A DNA stretch of 64,000 nucleotides from Lewinellaceae bacterium (GTDB taxonomy: Bacteria; Bacteroidota; Bacteroidia; Chitinophagales; Saprospiraceae). Location: assembly GCA_020636075.1 (NCBI GenBank), contig JACJYO010000008.1:124001-188000 (forward strand), in the 5' to 3' direction. The position numbers were made by a program, and so were the translations under genes. Below, in pieces: positions 6,758-14,227 of the stretch. The notes beneath the pieces are model-generated. The model did not search any database. It was not told the DNA's origin and saw only the letters and a program-made list of their open reading frames with translations. How positions within the stretch are numbered: position 1 is the stretch's first letter; each line of letters opens with the position of its first letter.

Positions 6758-8380
6758 TCAGAAGGTAGCCAACGGTTTAGGTGCAGCCGCCAGGATTTCC
6801 GGGCTGGCCTGATCGGCAAATTTTTCAAAATTCGCGATAAAGGCATTGGCCAGCTGATTCGCCTTGGCATCGTAAGCATTTTTGTTTTCCCAGGTGTTGC
6901 GCGGATTGAGTATTTCTGACGGCACATCCGGGCAAGATGCGGGCATCATCAACCCGAACACGCGGTGCTCGCTGTATTCCACGGAATCCAGGGCGCCCCG
7001 CAACGCTGCGGTGATCATCGCGCGCGTGTACTTCAGTTTGATCCGGCTACCCACGCCGTATGAACCGCCGCTCCAGCCGGTATTGATCAGCCAAACGTTG
7101 GCTTTGCTTTCCCGCAGTTTTTTACCCAACAAATCGGCATAGCGGGTAGGGTGGAGGGGCAAAAACGGTGCGCCGAAGCAAGCGGAAAACGTGGTTTTCG
7201 GATCGGTGATCCCCACTTCCGTGCCGGCTACTTTGGCAGTGTAGCCACTCACAAAGTGAAACATGGCCTGTTCAGGGGTCAGTTTGCTGATCGGCGGAAG
7301 TACACCGAAGGCATCGCAAGTCAAAAAGAAAATATTCTTCGGACTTCCCGGTGCATTGCTGTCCGGAACGGCATTGGCAATGAAATGGATGGGATAGGAA
7401 ACGCGGGTGTTTTCCGTAACGCTTCGATCGGCATAGTCGACCGTGCGCGTGCCTTCGTGAAAGGCAATATTTTCAAGAATAGCCCCGTGGCGGATCGCAC
7501 GGTAGATATCAGGCTCTTTTTCCTCCGTCAGATCGATCACCTTGGCATAGCAGCCACCTTCGAAGTTGAAAACTTCGGAATCGCTCCAGGCATGTTCGTC
7601 GTCACCGATGAGAGGGCGGTTCGGGTCGGCGCTAAGGGTCGTTTTTCCGGTGCCGGACAAGCCGAAAAAGAGCGCAATGTCGCCTGCCTCGCCCAGGTTG
7701 GCCGAGCAGTGCATGGGCAGTGCATTGCCCCGGGTGGGCAACACAAAATTGATAGTGGAAAAGATCCCTTTTTTGATTTCGCCCGTATAGCCGGTGCCGC
7801 CGATGAGCAAGCGTTTTTTGCCGACATTCATAATGGCAAAATTACCCTGGCGGGTGCCATCCACGGCCGGGTCGGCTTCGAAGCCGGGCGCGCAGAGCAC
7901 CGTCCAGCCCGGTTCGTTGGTAGCCAGCTCTTCGCGGCTTGGGCGGCGGAACATGTTGTAGGCAAACTGGTTGCTCCAGGGGTATTCCGTGATCACGCGG
8001 ATGTGCATGTGGTACAGCGGGTCGGCGCTGGCATTGGCTTTTACATCGCGTACATAAATTTCTTTATCGCCCAGGTAGTTGCAAACCTTGTCCCACAACT
8101 GGTCGAATTTTCCGGAGTCGAAGGGCTTGTTCACCTTCCCCCAGTCGACGTCGTTTTTGGTTTGCTCGTCTTCGACGATAAATCTGTCTTCAGGTGAGCG
8201 GCCGGTGAAGGTGCCGGTGGAAATGGCCAGGGCGCCGCTATCGGCGAGTTGGCCCATTCCTTTGATAATGGAATGTTCGATTAATTCTTCGGGGCTAAGA
8301 TTCCAAAATGCGGTTTTGAACCCCTTCAGCCCGATGGTCTCGAGTGAGGCGGCAGGGTTCCGAAATCCAACTTCCTGCAT
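6758..8380 (-). CDS. pckA: Phosphoenolpyruvate carboxykinase (ATP)
   Basis: PckA converts oxaloacetate and ATP to phosphoenolpyruvate, CO2 and ADP, the first step of gluconeogenesis, in the cytoplasm. The 540-residue length is typical. The kinase-1a loop GLSGTGKTTLS spans residues 240-250, followed by the kinase-2 motif GDDEH (259-263); upstream are the substrate-binding STGTFTGRSPEDRF segment and FAIMNVGKKRLLIGGT. The start at 8380 (MQEVGFRNP) gives the family N-terminus although the frame is open 59 codons further up. A -7 box at 8534-8541 implies a 5' leader of about 150 bases. A terminator follows. Confidence 0.97.
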   Translation of the reverse strand: MQEVGFRNPAASLETIGLKGFKTAFWNLSPEELIEHSIIKGMGQLADSGALAISTGTFTGRSPEDRFIVEDEQTKNDVDWGKVNKPFDSGKFDQLWDKVCNYLGDKEIYVRDVKANASADPLYHMHIRVITEYPWSNQFAYNMFRRPSREELATNEPGWTVLCAPGFEADPAVDGTRQGNFAIMNVGKKRLLIGGTGYTGEIKKGIFSTINFVLPTRGNALPMHCSANLGEAGDIALFFGLSGTGKTTLSADPNRPLIGDDEHAWSDSEVFNFEGGCYAKVIDLTEEKEPDIYRAIRHGAILENIAFHEGTRTVDYADRSVTENTRVSYPIHFIANAVPDSNAPGSPKNIFFLTCDAFGVLPPISKLTPEQAMFHFVSGYTAKVAGTEVGITDPKTTFSACFGAPFLPLHPTRYADLLGKKLRESKANVWLINTGWSGGSYGVGSRIKLKYTRAMITAALRGALDSVEYSEHRVFGLMMPASCPDVPSEILNPRNTWENKNAYDAKANQLANAFIANFEKFADQASPEILAAAPKPLATF

Positions 8381-8533
8381 GTGATTTGTTTTAAAATTGG
8401 TTAGGCAATGGTTGAGCGTGGTGTGGCAGGGCAGCCATTCAGGGTGAAACCGAAAGGTGAATTCCGTGGGAATTTGGTTTTGGTTGGTATCCACGGGTGC
8501 CTTTCGGGCGTACCTGAATTCTTTTACGAAGTG

Positions 8534-8541
8534 CAAAGATA
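8534..8541 (-). promoter_or_regulatory. -7 box (TATCTTTG) for pckA
   Basis: On the minus strand TATCTTTG matches TAnnTTTG. It would start transcription roughly 150 bases before the pckA ATG. No good TTTG -33 box is seen at 19-21 bases upstream. Confidence 0.45.
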
Positions 8542-8639
8542 CGCCAGCGCGTGGCATCTACAGCCAGCTCCGGATGTTTTTTGACAATTGGCGTCCGGAT
8601 GTTTTGCAGGAGAATGTTTTGACATTTGGGGTGTTTGCG

Positions 8640-8684
8640 CACTGGCCGGGGAGTTTGCCCCAGCCAGTGTGTTTTTTGTCAAAA
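8640..8684. terminator. Hairpin with T-tract (plus-strand orientation)
   Basis: CACTGGCCGGGG pairs with CCCCAGCCAGTG (one G-T pair), 8640-8669, followed on the plus strand by TGTTTTTTG. It lies 3' of the LOG gene on the minus strand, yet the T-tract faces the other way. It may be a bidirectional terminator. Confidence 0.5.
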
Positions 8685-8709
8685 TAAAATTCTAAGGTGT
8701 GGGCAAGTT

Positions 8710-9468
8710 TTACAAATCAAAATTTGGCGAGAGTTGCTCGATATCGCGGGCGTAAAACTCGTTAATGATCCGTACGACTTCCTCTACATCGTCGGTGATG
8801 TGAAACAGGTCGAGGTCTTCCGCATTGATGTTGTGGTGCCGCCCGAGCATGACTTCCACTACCCAGTCTTTCAGCCCGGTCCAAAATTCACTGCCCATCA
8901 AAACGATCGGCAGTGGCGTGATCTTTTTGGTTTGCACCAGGGTGAGCACTTCAAACAACTCGTCGAGCGTGCCGAAGCCACCGGGCATGACCACAAAAGC
9001 CTGGGCATATTTGACGAACATCACTTTGCGCACAAAAAAGTAGCGGTGTTTAAGGTTGAGCGCCGGGGCAATGAAGGGGTTGTGGCTTTGCTCGAATGGC
9101 AGGTCGATGTTAAGCCCCACCGAAGTGCCGCTTTGCATCCATGCGCCTTTGTTGCCGGCTTCCATCACCCCCGGGCCACCACCGGTGATTATCCCATAGC
9201 CTTCGTCGGACAGGCGGGCGGCAACTTTGGTGGCCAGGTCGTAGTACAGGGTGCCTGGTTTGGTGCGCGCCGAACCGAAGATGGACACACAAGGTCCCAC
9301 CTGATTCAGCACCTCAAAACCATCCACAAATTCGGCCATAACTTTGAACATCGTCCAGGCATTTTCTCCCCGGAGTTTGTTCCACTTTTTCATTTTACTG
9401 GGCGATTCTACGCCATTGCTATCTTTAACTACCTTAGCGAGATCTGTTTCTTTTTCTTTATTTTCCAT
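8710..9468 (-). CDS. LOG family protein (TIGR00730)
   Basis: This 252-residue protein belongs to the LONELY GUY family. Studied members release free cytokinin bases or act as nucleotide-5'-monophosphate phosphoribohydrolases in the cytosol. The signature PGGFGTLDE is present with the upstream nucleotide loop ITGGGPGVMEAGNKGA and SIFGSARTKP. The ATG at 9468 is chosen because an upstream extension would run through a terminator-like hairpin. The first 40 residues are charged and linker-like. Activity on AMP-type substrates is likely but unproved. Confidence 0.88.
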   Translation of the reverse strand: MENKEKETDLAKVVKDSNGVESPSKMKKWNKLRGENAWTMFKVMAEFVDGFEVLNQVGPCVSIFGSARTKPGTLYYDLATKVAARLSDEGYGIITGGGPGVMEAGNKGAWMQSGTSVGLNIDLPFEQSHNPFIAPALNLKHRYFFVRKVMFVKYAQAFVVMPGGFGTLDELFEVLTLVQTKKITPLPIVLMGSEFWTGLKDWVVEVMLGRHHNINAEDLDLFHITDDVEEVVRIINEFYARDIEQLSPNFDL

Positions 9469-9491
9469 TTTAGTCAGATTATAGTCAGGAC

Positions 9492-9520
9492 AAAAAAGCC
9501 TGCCGGGTTGACGGCAGGCT
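9492..9520 (-). terminator. Terminator-like hairpin in the LOG gene leader
   Basis: AGCCTGCCG and CGGCAGGCT (9497-9505 and 9512-9520) form a perfect 9-base stem with a 6-base loop. On the minus strand it is followed by six T residues and then, 23 bases later, by the LOG start codon. No minus-strand gene lies upstream for 2.5 kb, so this may be an attenuator rather than an ordinary gene-end terminator. Confidence 0.6.
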
Positions 9521-9681
9521 TGCGCTGGGCGGAACCGCAAAGTTTTCCTAAAAATAGCCGGAAAAGCAAGTTTTTAGCCGAATTTATCGGGTTGTGAGCG
9601 GATTTGGGTCGAATCGATGTTGCTCAGATTTTGGCAATTGCCCGGGCGCTTTTACCTTACGGAAAATTAAAACTGGACGAT

Positions 9682-10185
9682 ATGCATTACACTGTTCGCA
9701 GTACGGGTCTCAGCCTGTTCACTTTGGTTTTCATGCTGACGGCGCTGCTGCACCTTGCCTGCACCCGGGGGCAGGAGCAACAAGGCGGGAAGGCGGATGC
9801 CGAGGCTTTCACGGCCACGCTCCAAAAACACCTCGACGCGGTATCCAACAAGGACCTTCCAAGCCTGGAAAGTACCCTGTCGCCCGACGGCAACATGCAA
9901 CTTATTTTGCCCAACCGGGAAATCACCAACACGGTAACCGAATTCGTGGATATGCACCGGGACTGGTTTCAAGACACCAGTTGGACGTTTGCCACAAAAA
10001 TTTTGAATACCGAAATCGGAACGTCCATTGGCAACGCGACAACGGAAATCGTGTACCGCGAGCCCAACCGGAACGGGAAACCTTACTTCAACCGAATGGC
10101 GGTGAGCTATACCCTCAAAAAATCGAAAAACCGCTGGTATGTGGTGAAAGATCATGCCTGTTCGCTGGAAAAATCGGCGGATTAA
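9682..10185 (+). CDS. NTF2/SnoaL-like lipoprotein (167 aa)
   Basis: The protein begins with a lipoprotein signal whose core ends LLHLAC (Cys27). The mature part resembles the DUF4440/SnoaL-like NTF2 fold: an N-terminal helix of the type ATLQKHLDAVSNKDLPSL, a beta strand around MQLILPN, and a terminal strand pair NRMAVSYTLKK / NRWYVVKDHAC typical of such cone-shaped domains. The start at 9682 is set by the signal peptide. It probably binds a small ligand in the periplasm; no catalytic residues are evident. It stands alone upstream of the Rieske-glutamate synthase gene. Confidence 0.7.
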   Translation: MHYTVRSTGLSLFTLVFMLTALLHLACTRGQEQQGGKADAEAFTATLQKHLDAVSNKDLPSLESTLSPDGNMQLILPNREITNTVTEFVDMHRDWFQDTSWTFATKILNTEIGTSIGNATTEIVYREPNRNGKPYFNRMAVSYTLKKSKNRWYVVKDHACSLEKSAD

Positions 10186-10240
10186 ACGCAGTCTGTCAAT
10201 TTGTCGCCGCATCGACATTTTTGTGAACTATAAGGTAAGG

Positions 10241-10281
10241 TGCATACACCAGCGGCATAGACACTGGTTAATCCGTATGCA
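10241..10281 (+). promoter_or_regulatory. Nested leader hairpin before the Rieske-GltS gene
   Basis: TGCATAC pairs with GTATGCA and, inside, ACCAG pairs with CTGGT, giving an interrupted stem of 12 base pairs that ends 30 bases before the ATG at 10312. No T-tract follows, so this is a leader structure rather than a terminator. It could regulate translation or protect the mRNA 5' end. Confidence 0.35.
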
Positions 10282-10311
10282 TCTTAACTCGTTATTCAAT
10301 CCAAAACCAAT

Positions 10312-11925
10312 ATGGAGAAACCTTTCCAACTCTGTTCCTTCGATACCCTGCCTGAAAAATCACCTACGTACCAACAGGTCAACGGGCTCGATCTGGTAGT
10401 CATTCGCTATGAGAGCCAGGTTTCGGTACTTTACGGTCGCTGCCTGCATCGCGGCGCGCTCATGGCCGACGGGCACATCGATGGCCATAACCTGATCTGT
10501 GGGGTGCACGGTTGGGACTACCGCTACGATACCGGCATCAGTGAATACAATAATTCGGAGGCACTCCACAAATTCACGGCAATCCTTGAAAACGGCGCCG
10601 TCTGGATCGATGAGGCCGAGGTGGATGCCTACCTGCAGGAACATCCCCAGCCGTTCAACCGCGATGTTTACCTGGGCCAATACGCTGATACTCATCCGGA
10701 GAACACCGAGCCCTACACGCGCCAGATCAGGGAACTCGCACAAAACGGCCTGAAAAATATCGGCCACCACGGTTTTTCCGAAGCCATGGGTGTCGACCGG
10801 AATACCTTGCCCAAATGGGAAGATATCCAGTTCCTGCCCGCTCAAATGTGGAAAAAACCTTTGCTGGATGATGCGCCGGTGCAAACCAAAACCATCATCG
10901 GGCCCAATGCCAAAAAACCGCTCGAACTTGCCATCCCGCTCTTTGTGTCCGACATGAGTTTTGGGGCGCTTTCCCGGGAAGCAAAGATTGCCCTGTCCAT
11001 GGGCGCTGAAATGGCCCACACCGGAATATGCTCGGGCGAAGGTGGTGTGCTGCCCGCCGAACAGGAGCAAAACAGCCACTATTTTTATGAATTGGCCTCC
11101 GCCAAATTCGGCTTCAGCTGGGAGCGGGTGGAAGCTGCGCAAGCCTTCCATTTTAAAGGCGGGCAGGGCGCTAAAACCGGAACCGGCGGCCACCTGCCGG
11201 GCAACAAAGTGGTGGGTGAGATCGCCCGGGTGCGTCAGCTGCCCGAAGGCGAGCCCGCGATCAGCCCGGCGACGTTTACCGATTTGAAAACCGTCGCCGA
11301 CTTTCGCGATTTCGCACAGGAGGTGCGCGAACGTACCGGCGGTATTCCCATTGGTTTCAAATTGGCCGCCGCACATATTGAAAAAGACATCGACTTCGCT
11401 CTCGAAGCCGGCGCTGACTATATTATTCTCGACGGACGCGGTGGCGGCACCGGCGCCGCGCCCACAGTGCTGCGCAACAACATCAATGTGCCAACCATTC
11501 CTGCACTGGCTCGCGCGCGCAAACACCTCGATGCGTTGGGTCGCAAAGACGTTACCCTGGTCATTACCGGCGGCCTGCGCATTGCCGAAGATTTTGCCAA
11601 AGCACTCATGTTGGGCGCCGATGCGGTAGCGGTGGCCAACTCCGCGCTTCAGGCCATCGGTTGCCTGGGCATGCGCGCCTGCAACACCAACAATTGCCCG
11701 GTAGGTATTGCCACACAAAAAAACCACCTGCGCCAACGCCTGATTATTGAAGCCAGCGCACAACAGCTTAAGAACTTTTTTGAAGCGACTACCGATCTGA
11801 TGAAAGTGATCGCCCGCGCCTGCGGACACGATGATTTTGCCCAATTCAATCCCGATGACCTGAGCACGTTTAACCGGGATATGCACCACCTGACGGGTAT
11901 TCGCTATGCCGGGGTTTTTAAATAA
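10312..11925 (+). CDS. Rieske [2Fe-2S]-glutamate synthase domain fusion (FMN)
   Basis: This 537-residue protein joins a Rieske ferredoxin domain (residues about 5-105) to an FMN-binding glutamate-synthase-type domain (about 150-530). The Rieske ligands are CLH (Cys44, His46) and CGVH (Cys63, His66). The GltS part shows the FMN-barrel segments SDMSFGALS and GGTGAAPTV and a C-N-T-N-N-C-P stretch like the [3Fe-4S] site of GltB. There is no glutaminase domain, so it cannot use glutamine by itself; it may take ammonia or act on another substrate with electrons from the Rieske centre. It ends near a convergent hairpin. Confidence 0.88.
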   Translation: MEKPFQLCSFDTLPEKSPTYQQVNGLDLVVIRYESQVSVLYGRCLHRGALMADGHIDGHNLICGVHGWDYRYDTGISEYNNSEALHKFTAILENGAVWIDEAEVDAYLQEHPQPFNRDVYLGQYADTHPENTEPYTRQIRELAQNGLKNIGHHGFSEAMGVDRNTLPKWEDIQFLPAQMWKKPLLDDAPVQTKTIIGPNAKKPLELAIPLFVSDMSFGALSREAKIALSMGAEMAHTGICSGEGGVLPAEQEQNSHYFYELASAKFGFSWERVEAAQAFHFKGGQGAKTGTGGHLPGNKVVGEIARVRQLPEGEPAISPATFTDLKTVADFRDFAQEVRERTGGIPIGFKLAAAHIEKDIDFALEAGADYIILDGRGGGTGAAPTVLRNNINVPTIPALARARKHLDALGRKDVTLVITGGLRIAEDFAKALMLGADAVAVANSALQAIGCLGMRACNTNNCPVGIATQKNHLRQRLIIEASAQQLKNFFEATTDLMKVIARACGHDDFAQFNPDDLSTFNRDMHHLTGIRYAGVFK

Positions 11926-11954
11926 AATTCTCCTGTTTGCTGTTTGGGAGGATA

Positions 11955-11986
11955 ACCCGGAGACAGTTTTCGCCTGGGTTTATTTT
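11955..11986 (+). terminator. Probable terminator of the Rieske-GltS gene
   Basis: An AACCCGG / CCTGGGTT stem with one bulge is followed by TTATTTTT. It lies between the convergent stops at 11925 and 11980. Confidence 0.4.
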
Positions 11987-12999
11987 TCCCGCCAGATCAC
12001 CCCGCCAAAACGGTCGATGTACTGCCATTTTCCCTCGTGGATGGTTAGGGCGAGGCCGTCGCGGAAAGGCGTGGCTGCGTCGTAGGCAGGCGGAATGGAA
12101 AATTTGCCGTCGGTGTCGATGTAGCCCCAGCGGCTGTCGCTGCGAACCTGCGCCAGACCGTCCGAAAATACCCCGGCGTCTTCAAATTTGGGCATGATGA
12201 CCAGTTTCCCGGCTTTGTCGATATACCCGTAGGCGCCATTGATCTCCACCAGGGCAAGCCCCTCGCCGTAGTCGCCGGCCAGGTCGAACATCGGTTCCAC
12301 GGCAATGTCGCCCTGCTGGTTCACGAAGCCGTACTTGCCGTCCCGGAACGCCAGGGCCATCCCGTCGAAAAACTCCCCGTGGCTATGCCCTTTCACAAAT
12401 TCAAACTGCGGCGCCACGCGTTCCCGGCCATCCCGGTCGACCAAGCCCCAGCGATTGTCGCGCAACACAACAGCCACCGTTCCTTCAAAAGGCCGGCAGG
12501 CATCCCATGCCGGCGCAATGGCAAACTGACCGTCGGAACCAATAAATCCACATTTTCCGTCGATGCCGGCTGGAGCAAGTCCGCCGCGAAAAGCACCTCC
12601 GGAAGTGTAGGCCGGCTTGAGCACAAATTTGCCTTCCGGATTGATGAATCCCGCTTTGCCGTTGAACTGGACAGCGGCCAGGCCTTCGGAAAAATTGTCT
12701 GCCGAATCGAAATGCACCGGGATGGGTTCATCGCCGCGTTCGTCGATATATCCCCATTGGCGCACGACCTGCACCCGGGCGCGGCCTTCCTCAAACGGGC
12801 CTACCTGACGATACATTCGTTTCAGCAGCAACCGGCCAAGGGTATCCATAGGTACCCACTGGTCGTTGATACGCGCACGCGCGAAGCCATTGTGAAAGTC
12901 GCCGACATCCAGGTATTGTGGCTCGATGACAACTTCACCGATCGCATTCATGAAGCCGAAAAAGCCGTTTTGCCGGATTTTGAAAAGTGCCTGGTGCAT
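11980..12999 (-). CDS. WG-repeat protein (339 aa)
   Basis: The whole protein consists of about seven to eight WG repeats of roughly 45 residues, each of the form W/CGFID-x-GK followed by P-x-F/Y-D, then F-x-x-G-L-A-x-V. Examples are RWGLVDRDG, KYGFVNQQG, AYGYIDKAG and RWGYIDTDG. Such repeats form beta-rich, propeller-like scaffolds thought to bind proteins or cell-wall material. No signal peptide or membrane segment is present at the chosen start (12999), so it is predicted cytoplasmic. It converges on the Rieske-GltS gene. Specific function unknown. Confidence 0.85.
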   Translation of the reverse strand: MHQALFKIRQNGFFGFMNAIGEVVIEPQYLDVGDFHNGFARARINDQWVPMDTLGRLLLKRMYRQVGPFEEGRARVQVVRQWGYIDERGDEPIPVHFDSADNFSEGLAAVQFNGKAGFINPEGKFVLKPAYTSGGAFRGGLAPAGIDGKCGFIGSDGQFAIAPAWDACRPFEGTVAVVLRDNRWGLVDRDGRERVAPQFEFVKGHSHGEFFDGMALAFRDGKYGFVNQQGDIAVEPMFDLAGDYGEGLALVEINGAYGYIDKAGKLVIMPKFEDAGVFSDGLAQVRSDSRWGYIDTDGKFSIPPAYDAATPFRDGLALTIHEGKWQYIDRFGGVIWREK

Positions 13000-13333
13000 G
13001 GGTGTTTTGTACTTACAGCGCCAAAATTACAATTTCAGGCGTAGCGATTGTTTAAAGTGTTGCACTCTTTGGCAGGAAAGTGCGCACTACATCTACTCAA
13101 AAAGCCGGCCAAGGGCTAAACACAATGGCCGGATGGCTCAAATGGCTGCGGCAAACGAGTACAGGCGCCGCATATTTGTGGTACAAACCAAGTGAATATT
13201 AAGTGCCAGGTGAAAACGGATTCCCCAATAACCTCAAAACCATTTAGACGTATTGTTTTCTTAAGCCAATGAGCCGTCCGTAAGGAACGGCTCATTTTTT
13301 TTGTGTACTTATGCAACGCAGCAAGCGTTGAAA
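13000..13333. other. Intergenic region upstream of the DUF3667 gene
   Basis: This 334-base region has no convincing gene. It ends in a terminator-like hairpin (13268-13302) only about 30 bases before the next start codon, so it could contain an untranslated leader or a small RNA ending at that hairpin. I found no family signature for either. Confidence 0.4.
13268..13302 (+). terminator. Strong terminator-like hairpin in the DUF3667 leader
   Basis: AATGAGCCG and CGGCTCATT pair perfectly, with an inner TCC/GGA stem, and are followed by eight T residues. The next plus-strand start codon is at 13334. No plus-strand gene ends within 1.3 kb upstream, so the hairpin either ends an unannotated RNA or attenuates the gene behind it. 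Confidence 0.7.
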
Positions 13334-14185
13334 ATGGAATCAAAAACTCAAGTACCGGAAAAGCCCCGCTGTGTCAGCTGCGGTGCCAAACTGCGCGGGA
13401 AATTTTGCCACAAATGCGGCGAAAAACGCCTGCGTCGGAGCGATCTGGCGCTCTCCGGTTTCTTTAAACTGGTTTTTGAAAAATTTACCCACCTCGATTC
13501 CCGCTTCCTTCGTTCTTTGTATTTCCTCGTAATTCGTCCGGGTTTTCTAACGGCAGAATACCTGCGCGGACGGCGAAAAATGTATGCCAAGCCCATTTCG
13601 CTGTTTTTTATCATCAACCTGATTTATTTCGTAACCATCGGGTTTAACAATTTTCGCACCTACGAAAATCCGTTGGAATCCCAACTCCGCAATCCCTATG
13701 GCCCGGTGGTGGAGCAAATGCTGGATGCGCGTTTTACCGGACAACCGGAAAGTGCCCGGCAGGATTTTGAACAGCGTTTTGACCAAAAAAACCACACGCT
13801 TGCCAAGGCAATGCTGCTTCTACTGGTGCCCATGCTGGCCCTGGTGATCTGGCTACTGTACCCCGGGTATTACTATGGCGAACATCTGGTCACGGCTTTG
13901 CATTTTCAGGCACTGATGCTGATCCAGAATATGGTTTTAGGTATCATCCTGGGTGGAGGGATATCTACACTGCTGCCTGGCATTGCCATTGACCGGCATT
14001 TTATGGCTGAGGTTGGCGAGCCAATACTTTGGGTGTGTTTTTTGGCCTTTTTTACCTTCGAGCAGGTTTATCCGCGGGAGCGGAATACGGCAATCTGGCG
14101 TGCACTCGGCTTTGCCTTGTTCTGGCTTCCAGTGCTTATCGGGTACCGGTTTTTGGTTTTTCTGGTTACGTTTTATACTGCCTGA
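13334..14185 (+). CDS. DUF3667 zinc-ribbon membrane protein
   Basis: This 283-residue protein starts with a four-cysteine zinc ribbon (CVSCG ... CHKCG, residues about 13-29). The DUF3667-typical stretch HLDSRFLRSLYFLVIRPG then leads to a PGFLTAEYLRGRRKMYAKP segment. At least five membrane helices follow. The family is widespread in Bacteroidota and its function is unknown. The start is placed at 13334, since an upstream extension would translate the terminator hairpin. A REP-like hairpin lies three bases after the stop and separates it from convergent thrA. Confidence 0.85.
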   Translation: MESKTQVPEKPRCVSCGAKLRGKFCHKCGEKRLRRSDLALSGFFKLVFEKFTHLDSRFLRSLYFLVIRPGFLTAEYLRGRRKMYAKPISLFFIINLIYFVTIGFNNFRTYENPLESQLRNPYGPVVEQMLDARFTGQPESARQDFEQRFDQKNHTLAKAMLLLLVPMLALVIWLLYPGYYYGEHLVTALHFQALMLIQNMVLGIILGGGISTLLPGIAIDRHFMAEVGEPILWVCFLAFFTFEQVYPRERNTAIWRALGFALFWLPVLIGYRFLVFLVTFYTA

Positions 14186-14188
14186 TTT

Positions 14189-14217
14189 CCCACCGCTGAA
14201 GCGGTGGGCTGAGAACC
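14189..14217. repeat. REP-like palindrome with CTGAGAACC tail (convergent terminator)
   Basis: CCCACCGC and GCGGTGGG form a perfect 8-base stem with a TGAA loop, followed by CTGAGAACC. It sits three bases after the DUF3667 stop and before the thrA stop at 14228, and probably acts as a shared 3' hairpin. The tail matches the family at 4052, 29089 and 30455. Confidence 0.6.
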
Positions 14218-14227
14218 AGACACTGAG

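Larger units (their letters stand above)
8381..8709. other. Intergenic region with pckA leader and a strong hairpin
   Basis: This 329-base stretch contains no convincing gene. Its left half is the probable pckA 5' leader; its right half contains the hairpin at 8640-8669. Short frames here have no codon or family support. Confidence 0.6.

Noticed and set aside
8439..8642. 67-codon minus-strand frame between the LOG gene and pckA
   Set aside because: It overlaps the pckA -7 box and leader and its codon composition is random.
10360..11889. 509-codon minus-strand frame opposite the Rieske-glutamate synthase gene
   Set aside because: The sense strand has all Rieske and FMN/Fe-S motifs; the antisense product is a His/Gly/Val-rich composition typical of shadows.
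13116..13343. 75-codon minus-strand frame upstream of the DUF3667 gene
   Set aside because: It would translate through the strong terminator hairpin and overlaps the next gene's start; no family likeness.
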